Below the pieces are notes generated by a model, which saw nothing but the letters and a program-made list of their open reading frames with translations, had not been told where the DNA came from and did not search any database. From Pseudomonadota bacterium (GTDB taxonomy: Bacteria > Desulfobacterota > Desulfobulbia > Desulfobulbales > Desulfocapsaceae): a stretch of DNA of 64,000 nt. Location of the stretch: NCBI GenBank assembly GCA_018820855.1, contig JAHJNL010000067.1, positions 1-64,000 on the forward strand, given 5' to 3'. The position numbers and the translations under genes were made by a program. Positions within the stretch are counted from its first letter, which is position 1. Every line of letters begins with the position of its first letter. Positions 27,120-35,489 of this stretch are shown one piece after another.

Positions 27120-29222
27120 CTATCCTTGGAGGATAATGAGGAAGGTAGAGCCTTCCCCTTCACGGCTCTCTTCCAGGAGCAGTTCGCCCCCGTATTCCCG
27201 GACAAATTTCCTGCTGATGCCAAGGCCCAGGCCTGTCCCCTCTCTTTGATCTTTAGTGGTAAAATACTGGTCAAAGATCGAAGACTGGACGGCGGCAGGG
27301 ATTCCATTGCCGTTATCTTTGATTCGGATCTCTACGGCTGTCTCCTCATTGCGCCTGACATCTAAGGTAATCATCCCGCCTTGCCTCTGTTTTTGGTCGA
27401 TGCTCTGCATGGCATTGCGCAGCAGGTTGGTATAGACCTGAATAAATTCGGTGAGGTCCGCATCCATGTAAGGCAGATCGTCGGGAATATTTTTTTTCAC
27501 CATGATCTTTCTTTTTTTCAACGAATCGGCCAGGAGATCGAGGGATTCCAGCAGCGGCTCCGAAAGCAAAAAGCGACTGATTGATCTGGTTGTCATGGTA
27601 GACTCCCGCAAGGTGTTGATGATTTTTATGACCCGTTGGATCTGTTTGAATATAAACTGCAGATCCTGTTGCCGCTCCTCATGGAGAAGCAAAAATTCAT
27701 TGGCCAGCCCCCCCAGGAGACTGAGATCTTCTTCCCCATAAGAGATACCTTCTTCGCTTTTCTGAGAGAAATATTGAGGAAAGGTGCCGTTTTTCAATTC
27801 CTTCTGCCAGTCGCTGAGAATCTCCTTAACTCCCACCAGAGAGTCGTGTATCTCCGGCCCTTTTGCCATGTCGTTTTCTACCCGGAACATGATCGCGGTC
27901 ACCGGATTGAGAACCTCATGGGCGACCCGTCCTGAAGTCTCACCAACTACCGCAAGACGTTCAGCCTTTAACAGGTCCTCCTGAACCACCCGCAATTCAT
28001 CAAAGGCCTCTTGGACCTCCTGGTTTTTTCGACGCAGTTCATCGGATTGTCGGGCAAGCAGCTCATTGGCTCGGCCGAGATTTCCCGAGGCTTCTTTTTC
28101 ATGTTCATAAAGGGCCTTAACCTCAGCCTCCTGCTGACGAACCTGGTTAATTATCAGATTCAGGGCATCGACGATCTGCCTGATTTCATCGTCTGCGGGG
28201 ATCGTTATCTGGTCGGGATATTTTCCCTGCATGATCTGGCCGGTTACCGCAATCAGTTGTTGCAAGGGGGCAACTATCTTCCAAATCAACAAAGAGAGAA
28301 TCCCCAGGCCAGCAAAAAGAATAAGGAGGTTGACCTGCAGACTGCTCCGATAAATCTTTTTAATAGCGGCATGATTTGGTCTCTCGTTCCGGAACGAGAG
28401 AACCAACCAGGGCGATGTTCGCAAGCGGGCAAAGCCCACGCAGTTCTCCTGTTTGCTAAAGTTGATTTCGTGAAGGCTGCCTATTTCCTCGTGTTGCAGG
28501 GCATCCCGTAAGTCCTGAAACTGCAAGCCGGCAGAGAAAAAACTGCTGGATAATTGTTCCCGCAACTCATCAAGAAAGGGAGGGAGGTAAAGCAGGTTGT
28601 ACTGGTCATCAAGAATAAGAAAAAAGTTATTACTGTCCTGCAGTTGAACCAGTTTGTTCTGATCGAGAAAGAGGGGGACCGTTTGCCAGTTAACCTTGGC
28701 GAGAAGGGCATAAGAGGTACTGAGTACTGAAAGCGGAGAAAAAAGCCAGAAGACGGGGGTCGAGCTTCCCCCCGGTTCGAAATAAATTCGCGATACGCCA
28801 TGTTTTCTGGCCTCTTGATACCAGCCCTCCCCAGCCAGAGAGACGTTGGCTTCCAGGCTATCATGAGAAATCAGATTGCCCGCCTGATCTACCAGTAAAA
28901 ATGCCTCAAAGTCGCTCTCCTTTTTCCACTCGCTGAAAAGCTCATCAAGGACACTGAGCCGCTGCCGTTTGAGAGCAATGGCCAGGTTGACATTTCCTGC
29001 CAGCAGGCTGAGAAGCTCTTGCTTTTGGGAGATAACTGTTCTCAATTGACGGTCAACTTCAACCGCTTTCTGGAGGATCGCCTTGTCACCCTGCTCCCGC
29101 AGATAGCTCTCAAGCTTGGACGAGGTGATTAGTGCCGCCGCACCATTGAGAACAATAAACAGCAGGAAAATAATTCCTGAAAGAAAGAGCAGTTTATTAC
29201 GTAACCGGGATGACGCTGCCAA
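27120..29222 (-). CDS. Membrane sensor histidine kinase (Cache-HAMP-HisKA-HATPase)
   Basis: I place the start at TTG 29222, eight bases after the upstream stop and after AGGG; the longer frame begins inside the neighbour. Order: membrane span (LLFLSGIIFLLFIVLNGAAA), a ~280-residue periplasmic Cache-like sensor, a second span (LLILFAGLGILSLLIWKIV), HAMP, coiled coil, H-box SGRVAHEVLNPVTAI (His ~435) and ATPase motifs (NLLRNAMQSI, KDNGNGIPAA, FDQYFTTKDQREGTGLGLGIS). The insert between the H-box and the ATPase domain is unusually long (~170 residues). The cognate output is probably the REC-GGDEF protein encoded at the head of the locus. Confidence 0.88.
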   Translation of the reverse strand: MAASSRLRNKLLFLSGIIFLLFIVLNGAAALITSSKLESYLREQGDKAILQKAVEVDRQLRTVISQKQELLSLLAGNVNLAIALKRQRLSVLDELFSEWKKESDFEAFLLVDQAGNLISHDSLEANVSLAGEGWYQEARKHGVSRIYFEPGGSSTPVFWLFSPLSVLSTSYALLAKVNWQTVPLFLDQNKLVQLQDSNNFFLILDDQYNLLYLPPFLDELREQLSSSFFSAGLQFQDLRDALQHEEIGSLHEINFSKQENCVGFARLRTSPWLVLSFRNERPNHAAIKKIYRSSLQVNLLILFAGLGILSLLIWKIVAPLQQLIAVTGQIMQGKYPDQITIPADDEIRQIVDALNLIINQVRQQEAEVKALYEHEKEASGNLGRANELLARQSDELRRKNQEVQEAFDELRVVQEDLLKAERLAVVGETSGRVAHEVLNPVTAIMFRVENDMAKGPEIHDSLVGVKEILSDWQKELKNGTFPQYFSQKSEEGISYGEEDLSLLGGLANEFLLLHEERQQDLQFIFKQIQRVIKIINTLRESTMTTRSISRFLLSEPLLESLDLLADSLKKRKIMVKKNIPDDLPYMDADLTEFIQVYTNLLRNAMQSIDQKQRQGGMITLDVRRNEETAVEIRIKDNGNGIPAAVQSSIFDQYFTTKDQREGTGLGLGISRKFVREYGGELLLEESREGEGSTFLIILQG

Positions 29223-29229
29223 CTGAGCC

Positions 29230-29961
29230 CTATTTTTTCGAGGAAAAGATCTGGTAAAACTGTTCCAGGATCTGGTGGAGCTCTGCCAGGGCCTGCAGGC
29301 TGTCCGATCCCTGTTTTTGCAGGGCCTGGTGCGCATGGGCAATTTTTTGATTCAGAGAATCCACGTCCAGCCCCCTGGCAGTAAGGACTTGCTCCAGTTG
29401 TTCCATGTATTCACTGATTTCGCCCAACTCATCCAAGGCAATATCAAAACGTTGCTCATTCAGGGCGTTGATAGCCAGATCGATATAAAAACGGCTGGCA
29501 GTTAAACGCAGGGGGATGACGGTAAACCTGTCCAGAATGTCAAAAAGTTCCGGCTGCAGTTCGAGAAAGCGCGCTTCCACCAGCACTCTATCACGCCGAT
29601 TGATGCCTCGAGTAATTTCTGCCAGAGAAAACTCAAAGGCCTGCAGATAGCTGAGCTCCACTTGGGAATTCAGCTCATCACTGACCTTCAGGACTTTATT
29701 GTAAAAGAGGTCAATCTGACTCACCTCTTGCGAGGCCTCTTGCCACTGTTCGTTACGAAAACTGTTCTCAAGGAGATGGATATGCTCAAAGAGCTCAATG
29801 ACTGTTTCCTGCAGGGCAGGGGTCATGTCAGATCGTTCAATGATTTCGGCAACACTCTCTCCTTCTTCCTCAGCCTCTTCCGCCAGGAGCGGGTTCAGCA
29901 AGGGGACGGCAACAAGCATTAAGGCGAGGGCAAGGATGGAAAACAGATGAATGAGTCTCAT
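29230..29961 (-). CDS. Exported helical protein in signalling operon
   Basis: Start at ATG 29961 after GCGGAGAAG; an upstream ATG lies inside the previous gene. Signal peptide (LFSILALALMLVAVPLLNPL) ends near LLAEE. The mature ~215 residues are almost all helical with an acidic start and heptad patterns (LYQIFSSKK-type amphipathic end, LEQVLTARGLDVDSLNQKIA). It is wedged between the REC-GGDEF and kinase genes (8-bp gap to the kinase), so it is a candidate periplasmic accessory or ligand carrier for the kinase. Not recognised as a named family. Confidence 0.75.
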   Translation of the reverse strand: MRLIHLFSILALALMLVAVPLLNPLLAEEAEEEGESVAEIIERSDMTPALQETVIELFEHIHLLENSFRNEQWQEASQEVSQIDLFYNKVLKVSDELNSQVELSYLQAFEFSLAEITRGINRRDRVLVEARFLELQPELFDILDRFTVIPLRLTASRFYIDLAINALNEQRFDIALDELGEISEYMEQLEQVLTARGLDVDSLNQKIAHAHQALQKQGSDSLQALAELHQILEQFYQIFSSKK

Positions 29962-30008
29962 GATCTTCTCCGCATTGGCAAAAGGATTATAGAAGAAATG
30001 GCCAGGAG

Positions 30009-31604
30009 TTAATCCTCGGCTGCAATAATACAACAGTTTCTCCCCCTGTTTTTGGCTTCGTACAGGGCGAAATCTGCCTTTTCGATGATCTCCGTGATGG
30101 TGGTTGCCGCTGTCGGTACCAGTATCGTTCCCCCCAGGCTGATCGTAACCTGCACGGCCCGGCCTTCGGCATTAAAGATATACCCTTCTATAGCACTGCG
30201 GATCCGCTCTCCTACCTTGAGGACGTTATCCTGTGAAATGTTTTCCAGCAACAGGATAAACTCTTCCCCGCCATAGCGGCTGACAAATTCATGACCACGA
30301 TTCTTATGACTCAGCAGTACCCCCATTTCCTGGAGTACCCGGTCACCGATCGTATGGCCATGGCTGTCATTTATCATCTTGAAGTAGTCGATATCAATCA
30401 TTATACAGGCCAGTGAGTTTTTCAATCGAAGACAGCGGAAGAGAAGCTGCTTGAAAAAAACTTCGAGATAGCGCCGGTTGGGGAGACCGGTCAAGCCGTC
30501 ATAATAGGTCAGTTTTTCATATCGGTCCCGCAATTCTTCAGATTTTGACAGCTGGCCTGCGGTTTGATGTAATTCGTCGAGGGTGGTAGAGAGCTGCAGG
30601 TTGGTACTGTGCAGTTCCTGATATGTCCTTGAATTCTGAATCATATTCACTGCCTGGCAGGCAAACACTTCAAGCAGCATTGAATCCTGGAGAAAATCTC
30701 GATCCTGCTGGACAAAAAGAACACCCTGGACAAGGGTTCCAATCTGGAGGGGAATGGCCGCCATGTGCTCAATAACTATCGGTCGCCGCGCCCTGACCGC
30801 ATCTTCTACCAACCCCCACTGGGAATCCATAGCGGTAAGGGAGTTAACAGACATTCCCTGGAACTGTCCGGCCCCGATCATCGTTACCCCCTCAAAAGCA
30901 TCGTTCAGCCGAACAAAACCGTCGCTGGCACCAAGCAGTTTGAGAAAATGGCTGAGTATCCCTTCCAGCAGATGCTCAAGGAGCAGGGGGGGGATCTTGT
31001 TCAGATCATGAACAAAGTCGAGGATGCTGAGAAGGCTCTCCTGCATTATCTCCAATTGGCTGACCAAGGCCTCTTCATGTCGTCGTCGATTCCAGGCTGA
31101 GACAAGATGAAGTGCGGACTGAGAAAGTTCGCCTATGGTGAAAGGCTTGTTGAAATAAAGCCAGTCTTCCTGTCGATCAAAGACCTTACCGATCTGTGTG
31201 GTGCTGCGGTCGGTATAGGCGGTAACCACCGCGCAAAGTATCTGATTATCGAGTTCACGTATGCGAGCAATTGTTTCCTGCCCGTCTATGCCGCCTGGCA
31301 TCATCATATCGAAAAAGCCGACAGCAATCTGTCTACCGAAGTCAAGCTCGCGACGGACAATATCCACCGCCTCTTCTCCACTTGAGGCTGTAAAAACAGA
31401 GAAGGAATTCTCCTCTGGCAGGAGGACAGAACTGTCTGCCTCTGCCTCTCTCTCACCTGAAGATCGTCTCCGCCTGGCGGAAAGTCTGCTTTTTATATCG
31501 GAGACCTCGCCCTTGTCTTGCTGTAGAATTCTTCGGTATGCTTCAAGAACACCGGGTTCATCATCAACACAGAGTATCGTGGTGTTCCTAGTAATTTTTT
31601 CCAT
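30009..31604 (-). CDS. Response regulator with GAF-like and GGDEF domains
   Basis: REC domain residues 1-170: VDDE (acidic pair), phospho-acceptor Asp99 in GFFDMMMPGG, Thr in VVTAYTD and Lys in YFNKPF. The domain carries an unusual ~40-residue charged insertion (30-68, RLSARRRRSSGEREAEA) after the first helix. Residues ~190-340 are GAF-like and 370-531 a GGDEF domain with an intact GGEEF active site (RYGGEEFILLLE) and YYDGLTGLPNRRYLE. Predicted diguanylate cyclase controlled by phosphorylation, with the kinase two genes downstream as the natural partner. Confidence 0.9.
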   Translation of the reverse strand: MEKITRNTTILCVDDEPGVLEAYRRILQQDKGEVSDIKSRLSARRRRSSGEREAEADSSVLLPEENSFSVFTASSGEEAVDIVRRELDFGRQIAVGFFDMMMPGGIDGQETIARIRELDNQILCAVVTAYTDRSTTQIGKVFDRQEDWLYFNKPFTIGELSQSALHLVSAWNRRRHEEALVSQLEIMQESLLSILDFVHDLNKIPPLLLEHLLEGILSHFLKLLGASDGFVRLNDAFEGVTMIGAGQFQGMSVNSLTAMDSQWGLVEDAVRARRPIVIEHMAAIPLQIGTLVQGVLFVQQDRDFLQDSMLLEVFACQAVNMIQNSRTYQELHSTNLQLSTTLDELHQTAGQLSKSEELRDRYEKLTYYDGLTGLPNRRYLEVFFKQLLFRCLRLKNSLACIMIDIDYFKMINDSHGHTIGDRVLQEMGVLLSHKNRGHEFVSRYGGEEFILLLENISQDNVLKVGERIRSAIEGYIFNAEGRAVQVTISLGGTILVPTAATTITEIIEKADFALYEAKNRGRNCCIIAAED

Positions 31605-31801
31605 AGTTATAGTGAGAAAGGTCTTTTGCTCTTTTCAAACAGTAGTAAGTATACATATTGTAAATGTTATCATCGTTTACAGCAAAACGTCAAAACCTAA
31701 TTAAATAGAGACCCGAGTGATAACTCAACAATCAATTTTCAAATCAGCTGCAGCGAAGTAAAATTACTCTCATTATCAATACGGCCATCCCCCGTCGTTT
31801 T

Positions 31802-33592
31802 TCACTCGCTCTTTTCCTTCCGCAAACACACAGTTTCCTTACTGTACTCCTGCCACACAGGATCAGTGTACTGCTCATGACAGTCGACACAGAGCCCCAC
31901 ACGGAGGATTCGCTGCAGTTCATCTTTATTGAAGGGACGAAGCTCAGGACGGGAACCGTGCTGCAGGGCTTCACCCTCGATATTGACAAAGGCATCAAAG
32001 GGAACGGTCTGACCCACCAGGGTATCTACGCCCTGATCCAGAGAAGAGAACGACCAGTTACCATCTTTGTCCACAGCCACGGTTCCCTCACCCAGGCCCA
32101 CGGTCTTGGTGGACTGGTGGCAGTCACCACAGTCTCTGCCCTTGGCCTGAGTGGTATGGGGATTGATAGCAGCCATGGTAAAGCGGTTGAAACCGCCTTC
32201 GACATTGCCTTCTTCATTAACCAGAGTCACAATGTCCTGGCAGCCGGGGGTGACTATCACCACCTCGTCCTTCCACAGGGCGAGCATGGGCTTTTCATAG
32301 CGGATATAAGACCTGCCCTCTTCCCACATGCCCGGGGTCTCTTCCAGGGTCAACTTGTCCAAGTGCTTTTCTGCAGCATCACGTTTTACATGACACCCAT
32401 AACACTGCGGTACCCAGCTGGAGTGGCAAGACTCACAGGTCATCCGTTTATGGCCTTTGAAATCGCAGACTCCTTTTTTGGGTACAGCCAGAGGATAAAC
32501 CTTGTCATTGACCTTCCCTGTTAACTCAAACTTCCCGTCTTTTTTGCTGATATTGATAACAGGATCCCCCTTACGGGTGGTTCCCGGATTTTCCGAATGA
32601 CACATCTCGCAGGAAATCTCCAACTGCTCCTCGTAATGGGCGTAGCTGGTACCGTCGCCCATGATCTCGTTACGGGTATGACAGTCTATGCAGGCCATCT
32701 CCTTCTTGTGGTGAATATCCTCGGCAATCTCCAGATAAAAACGCTGGCCAGGCAACTGTTTTGAGGTCATTCCTCCCTTTTCATAGGGAGTGCCATAACC
32801 TTCGGACTCGAAGATGCCGGTATAAGAGATACCGATTCTGCCGGAGCGATTATGACAGCGGATACAGTTATCTTCCCCAACTTTTCGAATGATCAGGGGA
32901 TGAACCTTTTTCTTTTCACTCGTGCTGGTATCAGCAAAACCGGCCACACCCTGCCGATCTTGTCCCTCGGGAAGAAGATAATGACATGCAGAACAGCCAC
33001 CACCCTTTTCATTGAAGAAATCCGGAGCTCCGGGCAGATCATTTTTCTGCTTCCATAGATGACAGGTAGCGCACAGTTTCCGGAAATAATCCAAGGCCAG
33101 GGAAGTCTCACCACTGTCCATCAGATCTTTTACAGTGAGTTCCGTATTCTGGGAGTCGCTCTCACCCCAGTAAAAAAGAAGGGTGCCGAGGATACCGCGG
33201 TTAGTGGCCATGAGAGAATTCATCACCTTTTTCACGTCCTTTGGATGACAGCCCTCGATCCCGCAGGTTTTTTCCACCACCCGCAGGTCGCCCGGATTGA
33301 TAACCATACCCTTATGTGCCTGATCTTTATCGAGGGCCAGCCCGTCACCGAGATGACAGGAGGCACAACCTATTACTCTGGGGTCATGGGCAGGGTCGAG
33401 TTTTTCTTCCTGATGGCAGAAAAGGCACATATCAATACGACCACTGGTGGTAAGATAAACCTGGTCCGGACGTTTGGTCATCATTTCCCGACCGATGAGC
33501 AGGCCGACTATGATCAGGAGGAGAAGCAGGAACAGTTGTTTTTTTATCGACCATCCCTCGCGGTTCCGGCCTGTTTTCTCTTGCTTGCGCAT
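31802..33592 (-). CDS. Membrane-anchored dodecahaem cytochrome c
   Basis: One N-terminal signal-anchor (KKQLFLLLLLIIVGLLIG) is followed by 11 CXXCH motifs (CLFCH, CASCH, CATCH, CSACH, CIRCH, CIDCH, CEMCH, CESCH, CYGCH, CGDCH, CVDCH) plus one CX4CH (CGIEGCH), giving 12 predicted haems. Many extra His residues could be distal ligands. It would carry electrons at the outer face of the inner membrane. The start is 3 bp after the NAD synthetase stop, with AGGA eight bases upstream. I do not recognise it as OhcA, NrfA, Hdh or Tmc; the exact redox partner is unknown. Confidence 0.9.
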   Translation of the reverse strand: MRKQEKTGRNREGWSIKKQLFLLLLLIIVGLLIGREMMTKRPDQVYLTTSGRIDMCLFCHQEEKLDPAHDPRVIGCASCHLGDGLALDKDQAHKGMVINPGDLRVVEKTCGIEGCHPKDVKKVMNSLMATNRGILGTLLFYWGESDSQNTELTVKDLMDSGETSLALDYFRKLCATCHLWKQKNDLPGAPDFFNEKGGGCSACHYLLPEGQDRQGVAGFADTSTSEKKKVHPLIIRKVGEDNCIRCHNRSGRIGISYTGIFESEGYGTPYEKGGMTSKQLPGQRFYLEIAEDIHHKKEMACIDCHTRNEIMGDGTSYAHYEEQLEISCEMCHSENPGTTRKGDPVINISKKDGKFELTGKVNDKVYPLAVPKKGVCDFKGHKRMTCESCHSSWVPQCYGCHVKRDAAEKHLDKLTLEETPGMWEEGRSYIRYEKPMLALWKDEVVIVTPGCQDIVTLVNEEGNVEGGFNRFTMAAINPHTTQAKGRDCGDCHQSTKTVGLGEGTVAVDKDGNWSFSSLDQGVDTLVGQTVPFDAFVNIEGEALQHGSRPELRPFNKDELQRILRVGLCVDCHEQYTDPVWQEYSKETVCLRKEKSE

Positions 33593-33595
33593 CTG

Positions 33596-35245
33596 TCAAT
33601 CCTGAAAATTCTGGGCGTTGGGATACCTGCGGCCATAGCCAAAAGCCTTGCTCGTCACTTTCAATCCCATGGCAGCCTGTTTACGCTTGTACTCGTTAAT
33701 CCTCACCCGGCGCAGGACATCACGAACCAGTTCCTTCTCAAAACCACGTTCAACAATTTCCTCAACTCCCAGTTGCTCTTCCAGATGCAGCTCCAGGATT
33801 TGATCGAGAATTTCGTAGTCGGGAAGGTCATCCTGATCACACTGATCGGGTTTCAGTTCTGCCGTTGGTGCCTTATTTATGGTGCGGGCAGGAATAATTT
33901 CTCTTTCCCGGTTCACAAAGTGAGAAAGTTCATAGACCAACTGCTTAGGGACATCAGAGATAACGGCCAATCCTCCGTTCATGTCTCCGTAAAGGGTACA
34001 GTACCCTACAGCCATCTCACTCTTATTCCCAGTAGAAAGCAGGAGATGACCAAATTTATTGGACAAAGCCATAAGCAAATTGCCACGGATACGGGCCTGA
34101 AGGTTCTGTTCCGCCAGATCAGTAGGAAGGTCGCCAAAGATGGGATGAAGACTCTCCTGAAAAGCTGTAAAAAGCTTACTGATGGGGATGACCTCAAATC
34201 GACAGCCAAGATTGTAGGCCAGGGCCTTCGCATCTTCCATGGAATCATCGGAACTGTAAGGGGAAGGAAGGGCCACCCCCAGGACATTTTCCGCTCCCAA
34301 TGCCTTGACGGCCAGGGCTGCGGTGAGGGCAGAGTCAATACCCCCGGACAGACCGAGAACCACGGAACGGAATCCGCATTTGCCGATATAATCCCTGACT
34401 CCCATGACCAAGGCATCATGAACAGCTGCCAACCCCTCTTCTTCTGCAGGTTCATGCATGGGACCACTCCAGTCATCACTATCAATAACAAGAATGTCTT
34501 CCTCAAATCCTCGGCACTTAGCACTGATTTCTCCCTCACTGTTCATGAGCAGGCTACGTCCGTCAAAGAGGAGAGAATCCTGGCCGCCGATCTGATTGAC
34601 ATAGAGCAGGGGCACCTGATAACGACTGCAGAGGGAACGAAAGATACCATGACGAACACGTTCTTTATCCCGCTGAAACGGAGATGCCGAGATGTTAATG
34701 AGGCAGTCTATGCTCCGTCCCCCTGCCTTTACCCCGGCAAAGAGTTCTTCTACAGGATCGTTGCCATACTCACCAATCACCGAATGCCAGATATCTTCAC
34801 AAATAGTAATTCCGAGACGCAAGCCATTACACTCAACCGCTTCTGATTGTTCGCCCGGTTCAAAATAACGTTTTTCATCAAACACATCATAGGTCGGCAA
34901 CAACTGTTTGCGCACCCGATGGATAATCGTGCCCTTACGAATCAGGACAGCACTATTATACAAACGTTTGCCCCCTTGCGGCTGATGACGCTGCTCGATA
35001 CAGCCAATCAGAACATCAAGATCCGGCAGTTCACGACAGAGCTGTGCCAGGGCCCGATCATGGGCAGCAAGAAAGGCCGGGCGTTCCAAAAGGTCCTGGG
35101 GAGGATAGCCGGACAGGACAAGCTCCGGAAACACCACCAGACCGCATTTCGCCTTTTCAGCCTTGAGGCTGGCCTCAAGGATCTTGCGACTGTTGACTCC
35201 AAAATCGCCTATCACCGGGTTTATCTGAACCAGGGCTATTTTCAT
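33596..35245 (-). CDS. nadE: Glutamine-dependent NAD+ synthetase
   Basis: Start at MKIALVQINP (35245); the 21 extra codons upstream look untranslated. The N-terminal nitrilase-type glutaminase shows VVFPELVLSGYPP (Glu41), the Lys in VRKQLLPTYDVFDE and the nucleophile Cys in ITICEDIW. The C-terminal synthetase has the PP-loop LGLSGGIDSAL and STGNKSEMAVGYCTLYGDM. It converts deamido-NAD, glutamine and ATP into NAD+. Length (549 aa) is normal for the bacterial two-domain form. It is followed directly by a 12-haem cytochrome gene, an unexpected operon partner. Confidence 0.95.
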   Translation of the reverse strand: MKIALVQINPVIGDFGVNSRKILEASLKAEKAKCGLVVFPELVLSGYPPQDLLERPAFLAAHDRALAQLCRELPDLDVLIGCIEQRHQPQGGKRLYNSAVLIRKGTIIHRVRKQLLPTYDVFDEKRYFEPGEQSEAVECNGLRLGITICEDIWHSVIGEYGNDPVEELFAGVKAGGRSIDCLINISASPFQRDKERVRHGIFRSLCSRYQVPLLYVNQIGGQDSLLFDGRSLLMNSEGEISAKCRGFEEDILVIDSDDWSGPMHEPAEEEGLAAVHDALVMGVRDYIGKCGFRSVVLGLSGGIDSALTAALAVKALGAENVLGVALPSPYSSDDSMEDAKALAYNLGCRFEVIPISKLFTAFQESLHPIFGDLPTDLAEQNLQARIRGNLLMALSNKFGHLLLSTGNKSEMAVGYCTLYGDMNGGLAVISDVPKQLVYELSHFVNREREIIPARTINKAPTAELKPDQCDQDDLPDYEILDQILELHLEEQLGVEEIVERGFEKELVRDVLRRVRINEYKRKQAAMGLKVTSKAFGYGRRYPNAQNFQD

Positions 35246-35489
35246 ACTTTCCCAAACTACGGTAAATGAGACAGAAATATCTCTTGGAAAAACTTCCACA
35301 AGAGCCACAACACCTGGGCGCAGTCTTTACCACATTCTCCTTTGTTGTCAATTATAAGGGGAGAAATAGCACGCAACCGCTGAATGAGAATCTCACGTCG
35401 ATAACGCCTCACAAGGTGTTTCAATCGTCAAAGCGATAATCGAAAACAGGCTACTTTCCAGTCAGTTAACCTGACTACATAAAAAACAA

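Noticed and set aside
33059-34846. 595-codon plus-strand open frame
   Set aside because: It is antisense to NAD synthetase and the cytochrome gene and crosses their junction; the protein has no family character, while both minus-strand genes show complete catalytic or haem motifs.
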